A stretch of DNA of 64,000 nt from Corythucha ciliata (lineage: Eukaryota; Arthropoda; Insecta; Hemiptera; Tingidae): assembly GCA_038030265.1 (NCBI GenBank), contig CM075937.1, forward strand, positions 20,832,001 through 20,896,000, read 5' to 3'. Shown here piece by piece: positions 1 to 12,400 of the stretch. Position numbers and translations under genes: made by a program. Numbering within the stretch: position 1 is the stretch's first letter; every line of letters begins with the position of its first letter. The notes beneath the pieces were generated by a model. It saw only the letters and a program-made list of their open reading frames with translations. It made no database searches and was not told where the DNA came from.

Positions 1-3000
1 ACCCGCTTGCAACAAACCCTCCTGTGGGCCCCTGAAGTTACTTTCAACGCGAGACTGTCTCAAAACGTCATCATCTCGGAACTCCTCGAGTCATTACTTT
101 CATAATGAGACCGATGGGCCAGCTCCGTAAAATTTCATTTTTGAAGAGGCCGAAACTGGAAAACTGGCCACGGCCAGTGAAAATGGTTTTTCAGCGAGAA
201 AACCCGCAAACCTGGCGTTTTTGATGCACGCCACGACCCGCGAAAGTCGTTCTTTAGCGAGAGAAACCCCGCGAAATTAGCGTTCTAATGAGCCAGAGTC
301 ATGAACACGGTTTATTTCGTGAGAAAGAACCGCGTTATTGTATGGTTTTTAATGAGAAAACACCGCGAAATTGTGTTTAGAGCATCAAAAATCCTTAAAA
401 TTGAAGTTTTTTGTGATCAGAATCCGGGAAAATTGGTGGGTTTCAGAGAGTTAAGATCTCCGAAATTGGTGGTGACCCTGTTTAAGATTTGTACTTTTTG
501 ATGGTATCTATGGGTGTGCAGCACATCTTCGCTTTAAAGTCTAGGGTAGGGCAAGGCCCACCCCCTTTTGGAATTCCTAAAATTCATCCTAATTGGCCTC
601 CGTATTATGAGAGTTATCATTATTCCCGGTTCTAACCACCCTATACGAAACCATCTCATCCGGGGTCTTTGCCAACTTACCAAGCCTATTATAGGGCGCG
701 TGTTGATTCCAACCGCAGTCTTGTCACGAAGACGCCGCCGCCGCCGTCGGCTTTTAAAAGAGGTCAGCAACCTCACCGACCTTCGTCGATCACCAGACTC
801 AGCGTCTCAAAGGGGTAGACAGGGTCCACTCCGTTGGGTTGGAAGGATGGTATTTCCTGGCTGTGTCATTTTATCTTTTAATCGAACGACCCCGTTAAAG
901 ATATTGAAGTAGGTAGTCTTGTTATGCCATCAAACATTTTATTATCTTTGATGAAAAGAAGAAAAATTACAAAAACTATAATAAGCTATGGCTTAAAATC
1001 GATAGTGTGATAGTAATCTGGACAAGTGACTAAAGAGCTGACCAAACAACCTTTCCCACCCTCACTCACTCTTGTCCGCCCGTAATCTGCAAAAAGGGGA
1101 TTTTTCTCCCCCTCGTCAATCCCCATTCTTTCTAAATTGTTGTCAGCCCCACCCCACACATCTACCAATCTTCCCCGAATGAAAAGCTTTCGTAAACATG
1201 AAGGCCATCACCCCAAACCTTTAATTGTTTAAAAATAAATCCGATTTGTGGGGTTTTTTCCCCCCGTTATCTCTTAATTAATGCGCGGTCATGCGTTTTT
1301 AAGAACAAAATTGATCGGATTTTTGCAGTAAAATCCCCGGAATATTTTCAAGCTACCCCCCTCTCCTAAGGCTTTCTTCATCTTTCATCAATCTTATCCA
1401 TCTTACAATTTGTTTAACAGGGTGGTTCGCATTAGCTAAAAGCTCCCACCCCACTTTTTTTTTTTCATGTCACCGCGCTCTCGTGATTGGAATGCTTCCC
1501 ATTCCGGGGGTCTACATACAGGAATTGGAAAACCGGACCGTAAAAAGAAAAAGTACTACTTCAAGGGTTGTTGATGAGGGGCGGGGGAGTATGCAAACGG
1601 CGTATGAATGCACCCCCCCCCCCCAAGGATTGATTTATATCGGTAACGATGTTGGGGGTGGAGTGAAGAATATCCATGAATGCCCATATTTTTTTGGTTG
1701 AATGATGTAAAAAGTCTGTTGTTGAACGCTGCCAAACTCCCCCTTAAAAGCCTTACAGCCATGGAATTCATAAAATATTGTTTTCCTTTAAGGGAAATCC
1801 TACAAAAAAAAATTGTCATTGGACACCAGGCTGATATGATAAACTTAAAAGAAGCCCATTATGTCGTATTTAAGAGGTTGCGCATTCCCGTTTTTTACAG
1901 AAAAAAAACTTGTGTCACAGTTTATCGCTTGAGTGCTCACTCACCTGGCGAAAGAACTGATACTCATGTATCGCCCTTTCATTTGTCGGTAATTTAACCC
2001 CCCCCCCCCTACACACACACTAACACCACCACGAATTCGGCGTCTTAGTCACTATAAACGCTTTGAGAATGACAGGTGTTCTGTCGGTATATCCATTACT
2101 CACCAATTAATCCGCTCTTCCCTCTGTACTCAATTCCCTCCCGCGTCTAATAAAACGATGTTTCACGTCGAGAAAAGGGCGTTTTATAAAATGGAAAGGA
2201 GAACATAAACAATCCACCTCATTTTCAGATAATACAAACCCTCATATCCCACCGGGCTATACAATACGCAGTTGTGCAACTTCATTCGGTGTTGTTGCGG
2301 AAACACTATCATTTTGGGTGCGATGAATTGGTGGTGAGTGGGAGGGATGAAGGGGGGCACCCCCTCTCACTCACGCCCCCTTATGTTCTTATGTTTTATT
2401 CATAAAGGGTGGAAATGGAAAACGACGAGAAGGATGAGGAAAGTGGTGTTCTGAAGAGAATATCTAGTAGAAAAAGAGCCTGGGTATGGGAGGAGGGGTG
2501 GTTGCGGGTTTAGACTGCCTGAGAAAACTACGTAATGAACTCAGGCTCAAAAGAAAGACTTGTGGCTCCTCAGAACCGCGCTCCCTCCTTTCACCACTCA
2601 ACCGGTGTTCGTTTATTGAATTTACGTCGTTAGCGATTGAAGTTGTGCCCATGAAGGATGACAAAAATCAACCCCTAAAAGAGATGTTTTCCCTGTAAAA
2701 GTACTCGGCCGAGTACACGCAGTATGCACAAATCAGACCGCCAGGCATTAATGTGAACGCGACCTTTCACGCCGTGACCTCTTTCTAAATCGACCCTCAC
2801 ATTTAATTTAGTGAATATTTTACAGGGTTTCCAATGGATTTTAGTATTCACTGGTGCAGCAAAACAGCGTGATAGGGCATCGAATCGATCGCCACATTAG
2901 GGAACAAACACACCGTACTATAAAGAAAAGGACGTAATTAGTTCGTACCAGTGATACGCATGAGTCAAAATAAACAACAATAAAAACATCCCGCCTCTAT

Positions 3001-3302
3001 TTGGACAAGAATGCGGGTGTTTATGACTGTTTATTGGAAGGGTGCACACTTGTCGTAAATTCTCCTCACCCCTCCATTATTACCGGCTTTCGCTACCCCT
3101 CAATTCACCGAGGACAGAGTTGAAAAAAGAAACGCCTCGTTTATTAGGGGTTGAATACGAACGTCACAACTCATTGAAACCTGAAAATTGAATAATCGAA
3201 TTTCACTGATGGGTTTCAAATGTTTTTGGACATTTACCGAGAACTAAAACTGGTGTAACGCTTTCATTACTCATTCATTCATGCTCGTAATTTTTGTTAC
3301 AG
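1..3302. other. No supported gene; repeats and poly-C tracts
   Basis: About 160-470 carries CGCGAAATTG-type degenerate repeat units. Poly-C runs occur near 1613-1623 and 1999-2009. I looked for a signal-peptide exon of NELL here and found none I can defend. The short open frames have no recognisable domain. Confidence 0.5.
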
Positions 3303-3428
3303 TCGGACGTGAAGACGTTGGTGGAGGGCTGGACTTACTCGGGGTTCTGCAGCTTCACAACTCATCACGTCAGGGCGTTTCCATCACGCCAGGTATTCAC
3401 AGTCTCACTCCAGCCTTTTACCTTCAAG
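3303..3428 (+). CDS. NELL: NELL exon: start of TSPN domain
   Basis: Acceptor TTACAG just upstream, donor GTAAGA at 3429. It opens two bases into a codon, so an earlier exon must supply the first base. The translation ([10 protein letters not shown], then TPAFYLQ) aligns by eye with the start of the NELL TSPN domain. An in-frame ATG at 3281 would give a very short leader and is a less likely start. Confidence 0.75.
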
Positions 3429-6400
3429 GTAAGACTTTTTTTCACGTCTTTTTACTGTCTTTGAATTGCTATGGTGGGACCTGTATAGAGGAGAAGGAAG
3501 GGGGTTAATGATATCGAGATAAGAGCGTGTGGAGATGAAATAGTAGATGGGGGGAAATAAAGGCGTCGATGCTGGACAAACACGGAGCACTCACTCGCTA
3601 AGTAGTATAGAGCAAAGCTTGACAGCCATTCGGTGCCTAAAAATCAGGGCCGTCTTTACTAAAGATGGGGCCCCGGGCCCGGGATAACATTAGGCCCCCT
3701 CTGTGGGGCTTTATGGGAGGGGCACTTACTTACCTTAAGTTTGATAATAGATAAACCGCATGGACGTAGAAATAATGATGGAGGAGCCGATCACGCCTTT
3801 GAAGCTCACGGATTACGAATTTGATAAAATCGGATAGAATCAAATTTCGTCGATTTTTGTCGCCAAAACGACAACTGGTGGAAACTGTCCGTGATCTTTA
3901 CTCTTCAATGCTAAAAAAACAAAAATTATAGATTTACATACCTACAGATGCATTTACTATCCATAGCTACAATGTTTGTTCCAACCTTCCCGAGACCTGC
4001 TTGAGAATTTCCAGCTACGATTCAGCCCCGGGCCCCCTCCTGAAGACGGCACTGCTAAAAATAGCTGAAATATAGTTATACCCACCGTAAAAACGGCTAA
4101 ACTGACCACACTCGCGCCCCAAAATAGCAAAACCGACGTCTCGCGTCTCTCTAAATGTCTAAACTGACAACAGTATGCGTCCTAAAATAGCCAAATTTGT
4201 TAAAGTTCGCAGCCTAAAAATTGAAAACTAACCATTCGCGAGCAAAAATGGCTTGAAAGACTACTCACGCCTAAAAAATAGCCAATAGACTAGACTCGCA
4301 ATACGTCATTTGAAAATTGTCAAATTGTCTGATCACGCTCTCAAAATGGCCAAACTGGGAATTCCAGCTCTATAAAAACGGCAAAACTCATCAAGGGATC
4401 ATTCGGACCTAAAAATTGGCAAAACTGATGATTCGCAACTTGATAGTGGCTACCTGATTTGTGGATTCTTGGATGACACATATGATTTGACAGACCGGCG
4501 GGGGCGGGATTTCCATAACAACGTTGCCATTTTAAAACCGTGCCCGTCCCCGATTCTCGCCTTGGCTTGACGCACTATTTGCACGCTATAAATAGCAAAA
4601 ATGACTCCAAGCGCCCTAAAAAATGACCAAACTGGTTATTCAAGGCATGACATCGACAAAACTAGCTCTGTTACGACCTAAAAACTATCTAAACTCACGA
4701 TTCGTGCCTTGAAACTACCTAAAAAGACGACGCCGCCCCAGAAAATGTCTCCTGAGTGACCATTCACGCCTTGAAAATGACTAAACGATGGCAATTCTCT
4801 CAAAATTAGTTTTGAATGGGCCAAAACCCGCGCAATTTCGCCTTTGAAAGGAGACAGAAATGTAATTTTAAAGGGTTTAAAAACTGTGAATTTTGTTTTT
4901 ATATTAGTAAGGGGGAGGGGAATTGGTCTCTGACGTGTCAAATCCACGAAATTTGAACTTCGGAAGAGCCCAACCCACTGAATTTCTTTTTTGGAGACCC
5001 GCGAAATGGCTTTTTCGTACAACGAGTAGGTATTGCTATTTCGAGCGTTTGCCGACGAAATAGCTTTTTTTGAGAGCAGAACCCCGAAATTGCTTTTTTA
5101 GAGAGCAAAGCACACGACATTGCCTTTTTTAGTGAGCGAAACCCAACGGAGTTTCTCTCACAATCGAAATCAGTTTTGGGGGTAAAGACTTAAATTTTAA
5201 AAGTTGTGGTGTGAAATTTTTAGATTAGGCGTAAACACTTCGGCTTTGGCGTAAAAACGTCAGTTTTGAAGTAAAACATTCAGTTATACTAGAATGAAAT
5301 ATTCAGTTTTTTGTTAAACACTTCAGTTTTGAGTTAAAAACCGTCATTGTTTGGTTAAGGGTGCGTTCATAGTGAATCACCTTCACTGCGATGCATCGAT
5401 GAGCGATGCCCCGATGAAACATCGATGAAGAACAAACATCAATAATTGTATGGGACTGTTCATAGTGAAGCACCCTCACTGCGATGTGATCTTCGATACC
5501 TCGATACTATCATCGATGATTTGAACCATATGGTTCCTCGAACCCCCTCCTGACCGTTGCCTTTTTTTTTCTTTTCAAAATCTTTTAAAGTCCATCTTCA
5601 GACAATTTACGTAAGTCACGAACACCTGTCCCCTTCAAGCTTTAACCCTTATTTTGAAAAAAAAAAAAAAAGCAACGGCAGGAGGGGGGTCGAGGAACCA
5701 TATGGTTCAAATCATCGATGATAGTATCGAGGTATCGAAGATCACATCGCAGTGAGGGTGTATGAACAGTCCCATACAATTATTGATGTTTCTTCTTCAT
5801 CGATGTTTCATCGGGGCATCGCTCATCGAGGTATCGCAGTGAAGGTGATTCACTATGAACGCACCCTAAGAAATGTTGGATTTTTTCGTCCATCAGACAA
5901 GACGTTGATGAAAAGCCGGACACCCTGTATATTTAAGTACCAAGTTTCGATTTCCGGGAAATCGCTCAGGAATAGACGGCTAAAACCGATAATTTCCGAA
6001 CGAAGATGTTAGTTTTTGATGGATTACGACCCAATTTTTGTGAAAACTCTGTTTCCGGGGAAGAATGAACTACCAGTTCATTAAATCGTCAAATTCTTCC
6101 CCGGAAACAGAGTTTTCACAAAAATTGGGTCGTAATCCATCAAAAAGTAACATCTTCGTTCGGAAATTATCGGTTTTATCGGAACTACCAGTTCTTTTGC
6201 TGGGGTCTCTATAGATTTTAGTGCGTCCAACATAATTCTGCCCACCTCCCTTGGTCAAGGGCTGGCTACGCCCGCCCCTGCTTGAGAATGATCAATTTGG
6301 AGAGAGGAAGGCTAATTCCAACAACAGGGGGGGGGGCTGAGTCCCTGCCCCCCCCCCACAACCGACAGTGCCTAAAAGGGCGTTTACTTGCCGACTTTGG

Positions 6401-9400
6401 TGTGGCCAAGCATCTAGAACATGGTTTGTTCTGTGGGTTCGGCCGAGGGAGCTCGTCGTTCGGTGAGTGAACGAGCGACGAGCTAAAGAGAATAGTCTGG
6501 TAGCATCAGGCCTTAGGCCCCCCGCAAATTGAGCCCACGCGTGGGTCACCCAAGCTCAAGAAATAGTTGAAAATGGATAATCTTTTAACTTTTTTTTGAG
6601 CTTGGGTGAACCACGCGTGGGCTCAATTTGCGGCGGGCCTAAAAGGGCCTTATAATTATATTTACACCCATTTCACTAAAGCCGGGACTCATACTCATTT
6701 CCTTTCCGGCACCATCACAACGGGCATGTGTATAGTGCGTTCTACGTCTACCTGGGGCACATCAGGCTGTTCGATGGGCTTCAAGCCCCCCCCCCCCCGC
6801 TGCCTCGGACTCTCATCTCACTAAGATTTCCCCCGGAATTTTCAGACCGTTGTCTATTCGGCTCTTTTAGTGATGGGAGGGTGTGTCAGCCGCAGTTCCA
6901 TTCCCTAACTTTACGTTACCTCAGTCCGCTCACTCAAAACGTTTGTGATACATATAGATCGAATCATCAATCGATAGTACCTTCGCATTAATACAATTAA
7001 TTTTTTGAGTATCTCCACAGATGTGAGGAGCACTTGAATGGGGTCATAGTTTTATTGGGTTCTTGAAAGTGTTATAATGTTTAGGTTTGCGCTTATTTGG
7101 GTAGAATCTCCAAAATTTCTTTCTTCAACCGAGGAGAAACCTCTCCGGGGAAAATTATATTGAAATTCACAAGAATGTCTCCCTTGATTCGCGGATCTGC
7201 CGACAAAGGCAGGCCTTCGCCTTTAATATTTTGAACTGTCTTCGTATTAACGATGTTTTTATTCAACGAGAGTTGAACGCTTCGACCGGTCAACGTCGGA
7301 ATGTCAATCACAGCCCCACCGACGGCCAATTTCAACGGTATTGAACACACGTACCGAATATTGTGACCGTCACGAGTGAACACCGAATGTGGGAGAACGT
7401 TCAAATGAAACACAACGTCCCCAGGCTTTGCGTCACTCTCCCGTTGGTGACCCTCGCGCTCGTAGACAATTTTCGTTCCAGTCTCCCAGCCCGGTTGAAC
7501 GGTGACTCGAATGTATTTCGTCTCGGGTGTCGCGACGTCGAAACGAAGGACGTCGCGAATGATTTTAAAAATTTTCTCGCAGCCCGTCGCGATCTGTTCG
7601 AGCGTTACATCGAGCCGGTAGTCTATTGACTCGCCTTTGAGGTTTATTTTTTGGGGCGACGGCGGGTGTGGTGGCTCTCGATGGAAAATGGCGTCGTCGA
7701 AATCGGGTGGACATGTAGTTGGGATATAGTTGAAGTCTTGCGAGTATGTCGTATCAAAGTCAAACAGTGGTTTGAACGGGTTCGAATAACCGAAGCATTG
7801 TTTGAAAGTTGTCAAAGGGTTTTGTGTCTTTGAAAAATCGCCGTGTACGAGAGCGTTGTAAGCTTCGCTCAACTCTTTAAATCGTTCGAGAGTTGTCTCG
7901 TCGACATCTTTTCGATTCGGATGATGCTTGAGAGCGAGTTGCCTGTAACGTTTTACCACCTGTTCAGCTGTAGCATTCTCTCCGAGGCCTAAAGTTTCAA
8001 AGTAGCTTTTTACGCCCATTGATGTTAACGAATCGTGTTGTTTCTGTTGTGGAATGTAGGGCTGTCCATATGTTAAAATTTCTAGGCCCATCAACATAGT
8101 GAGATGAATGAGACTATTAACAGCTAAGAATTGATATTTTCTTAAAAGAATTGTCAACAATGATCGATTGAAAACCCCTAATGCGTAAACTCAGTAACGC
8201 ACTATTTGTGCCTTGGCGGGGAATTGAAGACCAGCGCTGAGGGTCTCAAGATTTCCGGCCTTTTAGACGTCTCCATAAAAAAAAAAAAGTTATAAATCAG
8301 TTAGAGCAAGAGAAGGGAATTAATGAATGAGCCGCGTGGCCGTGACGCAACTAGTTTTGAGTTATCAAACTTTAAAAACTTTAGCGCATTTATCATCGTT
8401 AGCTAAACCATGACTGACGACGACTAAAATTTACACTTCTGCTCTTTTTAAAACTCGTAAATATTGTTGAAAATTATAATTGAAAACCTCTTGGCTTTAT
8501 TCACCGAATTCACCCCTTTTCACAGAATTTAAACATTTATATACTTGTGAGAAGGGCGTGGGGGTGCAATTTTAACGTACAAAGTCCCCGTATGCAACTT
8601 CCTCAAATTACACTTCAAACTTTCTTTCGTATTCCATTGACTTAATGTGTGGAGAGTTGTAGCATTGCGTGTGGTCTTATAATTATTGACAAAAGTGCAA
8701 GCCCCGTGTAGTTGAAGTTAAACGATTATTACAGCTATTTTCGTCAGTTTAACACGAAACACTCAACCCCCTCCCCTTTTCCTTCACTACCCTCAGTGGT
8801 ATTATCCAAGAACCATTTCATTATTATCATTTTATACTCCCCCCCCCCTCTTTAAAAAAAAACTAGGTACTGAAAAACCTTCCGACTCAATCGACAATAA
8901 CTTCTACATTTTGTATCAGGCAGTTACCGAGATTTGAAAATCCCCGAGAGCGGTTACAAACAGGCGGTTTCACTTCTTCAAGACTCGACCGAATTCACTC
9001 TGAGCGTTTCGATGCGTCAAGAACTGGCCAATTCGGGCACCCTGATCGCCTTTTCACAGGGTGTCAACAGGTGAGTGCGTTAAATCTTTTACTCTATGTC
9101 TTTCTCAACTCCCTTTTATTTTGTTGGGCGACGACAATACTTAATTTGTTTTTCACAATTTGTCCCTCAAGGCTTTCCCTGGCTCTAAGTTTTATTTTTC
9201 TTTGAATGTTGAAGGGATAAATCCTTGAACTTTTCTTTTTTTCTTGGCAAACCTTCAAATCGAAGGATTTGTACTTTTAAAAAAATGTGAAATGTGCATG
9301 TAAGGGGTGGGGGCTTATAATATTCAAAAAAGGTCGGTTTACTTTATTGCGCGTCGACCTCCTCACCCTGTCGATATAAATCGTTAACTCATTTTTTAAT

Positions 9401-12400
9401 TTTTAACAATTTTTTTTTCAGGTATTTAGAGCTTCAGTCGAGTGGAAGGAAGGACGAGGTTCGACTTCACTACACGTCGCGTACAGACGCCTCGGTCCAC
9501 GTTGAAACATTCCCGTACCGGTTGGCTGACCGGACGTGGCACAGGCTGGCCCTGTCCGTTAGTGGCTCGCAGGTCGAGCTTCTAGTCGACTGCCATCCGG
9601 TGTATCGTCGCCTTCTGTTGAAACCGGTCGATACCAATTTCACGCTTCCTCAACTGTCGCTTTGGGTCGGTCAGCGGAACAATCGTCACTCGTTGTATAA
9701 GGTGTGTGAACAATTTCTTTAAGTTTTCCTTTTCCATTAGCGTGACAAGTGTTGAATCTGTGGGCTGCGACGCATTTTCACCATGGTAAGAAAAAAAAAA
9801 CACCACCTCCCCCCCCCCCGTGAGCTCCGGGGGGGGATTAGTTCTGCTTTTACCCCGGGCCAAAGTTGCTAAAAGCACCGGGCTCACAGTGAGAACCCCA
9901 TTAACGGCTCTTCTGATCGAGAATCCGTTAAACGCGTTGAGTGAGATGCCCGCATTACCTCAATGTTGGCCGGGAACTAGCGGTTTTTCTCATCCGACCC
10001 ATAGCGAATAAAACCGCAAGAACGGTCCTATTCGTTTGTGTTTTTTTTTCCTTTACGTTTGCTTGGACAACATTTTCGCTTGTTTAGCATTGCGAAACGT
10101 GATTCATTTTTAAAAAATAGATGGGCCCGGCTAACTTCAAATAACCCGCGACCAATTAACGGTTCGTTTGCTTAGGTCAGGGCCGGCCAACCTTTTTTGG
10201 TCGTGGCCCATAAACCTGGTTGTAGGAACTCGCAGGCGGGCCACCCATCCTCGCCCCCTCCCAATCACCAACGGCCGAGACGTTCTGAATAAAACGCACT
10301 TGGGGCGGGCCTTTTCAATATCTTCAACAACGTTGGTTAACCACAGTATAATAGCGTTTTCCATTTGCACAAAAATGTGCCCTCGGGCAGCTCACTGCAG
10401 TGCCAGCCATGAACATTTGGCGACCCCCGGGCGAATCTTTCACCGACGCCGCCGTAAAGTAGACTTCAGGAGCCACGATTTTAGCGTTTTTTTCCACACT
10501 TATAATTTTTTCTCAATTTCAGCCGCGAATAAGCGATTTTTCTTGCAATGAATGTGTGGGTTTCCTGACTTTTGCCGCTAATGAGCAATTTTACCTGTGA
10601 ACTAGCGCTATATCTTCTAATTTTAGCGACGAAGTTGCCTCCAGAAACTACTACAAGCCATTGAAACAGCAAATGTTCTCAATTTATCCCCTTTAATGGT
10701 AATTTTAAAGTTTCTTGATTTTAGCCGTCAATTAGCGTTTTACACAATTTTAGCCTGTTCTAGCAAGCGTGAATGAAAGTTTTGTTTTCCAAATTTCACC
10801 GCAAGTTCATCTGCGAATTAGCGTATTTTCTCCATTTTATCCGAGAATCAGCGTTTTTTCCACACGTCAGCGCTTTTTCTCAATTTTTTCTGTGAACTCC
10901 CGATTTATCCCCATTAGCGACGTTTTGTTATTTTAGCGATTTTTTACCATTTTATCCGTGATTTAGCGATTTATCTGAATTTTTCAGTGAATTCGTGGTT
11001 TTCCTGAGTTCTTAATTTTCCGTGAATTAGACCATTTTCTTAAATTCCCCCTCCCCCCTCACTATTAGTATTTTTGTTTATTGCAGGGCTAAACAAACGT
11101 AAACAAACGTTGTTTTGTCTGAATATAAAGCGAAACAAACATCATGTGTGCCCTTGAGCGAAGTTTGTGGCACACTTGATGTATTTTCTTATAAGTGTTT
11201 TGCAGGACTGAACAAATAAAAATTTGGGTCAAAGAAACGAAAATTTGGAAATAAATGTTTTGCAAGGCTAAACAAACGAGAATTTGGCTAAGAAAGCGAA
11301 TATTTGGGCTAAACAAACGTAAACGAGCGGTAAACGAACGAATGGCGCCATTTTCGTCGGTTTTAGTGATATGAGTCCCGCCAGCCCACAACGGTTCCCA
11401 TTAAGCCCTGGTGAGCCGGGTCTCCTTGCTGACTCGGGGGCTCCTCTCTGAGAGCTGAGTGCCTCGGTCCGACGGCCAACGAGCTTCTGTACAAAACTTG
11501 CATGTATTAGCCATATAATTTGATTCTATTGCTAAACTTTTCCTTTCCAATCGTGAGGCTCCAGTGTGGAAGTCAAATTTCACTTTCTCGGCGGTTTGCA
11601 ACCGATTTTATTGCGGCGAATAGCTCTTGAATGGGGCTCAATCGAGTGTTTTGAAGTCAAGCTGAAAATTTTTTTGGAAATTTTGGGGGAAAATGTGGGT
11701 GTACAGCTTCGGTTATTCCGCCAAATAGTCAGTTTCTGGCATCAGTTGCCTGATTGTGATGTGAAACAGTGAGTTAGCAGGCCAGAAGTCTGTTTTTGTG
11801 GAATTGTGATCGGTTTCTGGGCGACCAGTTCCTTATCGCCCGAATGGCCACAAATTCCTCGGGGTGGAAATTGTCTCAGTGTTTCACAGCCCTGTCACAG
11901 TGTCAGCTTTGTCCAAATTGGTTTCAAATAAGTCGAGAAAAAAAACGTGAAATTACAAGGTAAAAGTTCAAGGCCATTTAAAATAACTTCTGGGATGAAA
12001 TTTGAAAAAAGGAAAACTACTGCATATGCGGAATTTCGTGAAGATTAAAACGAGTCCTTAAAAACCAGGATTGGTGCAGAAATAAGGCCAGAAAATGTAC
12101 GCCGAGAAGTAGGCGAGGGATGATTGGAGGGGGGGTCGAGGAATCACCCGTGCAACTCCAATTGACTGTTTTGCGGGGTCCCAGCGATTAAATTAGTTTT
12201 TCCCAAGCAATTTTTACTCTCCCTCCCCTCTGAATCTTCCCTTGTCCATCATCTTCTCTTCAATAGAGTAACTACGCGGTCATTTTGAAGGAAAAAGAGA
12301 ATAAAAAACGTCGAAGTTGGAAAATGACAAACGACCAAAAAGGATGCTGTATCAATGCAAAGCGAGGGCGTAATAATTAGGGGATACGACGTCATTCTAG

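Noticed and set aside
6240..6281. hAT-like right end (GGCTACGCCCGCCCCTG)
   Set aside because: No matching left end or 8-bp duplication was found upstream.
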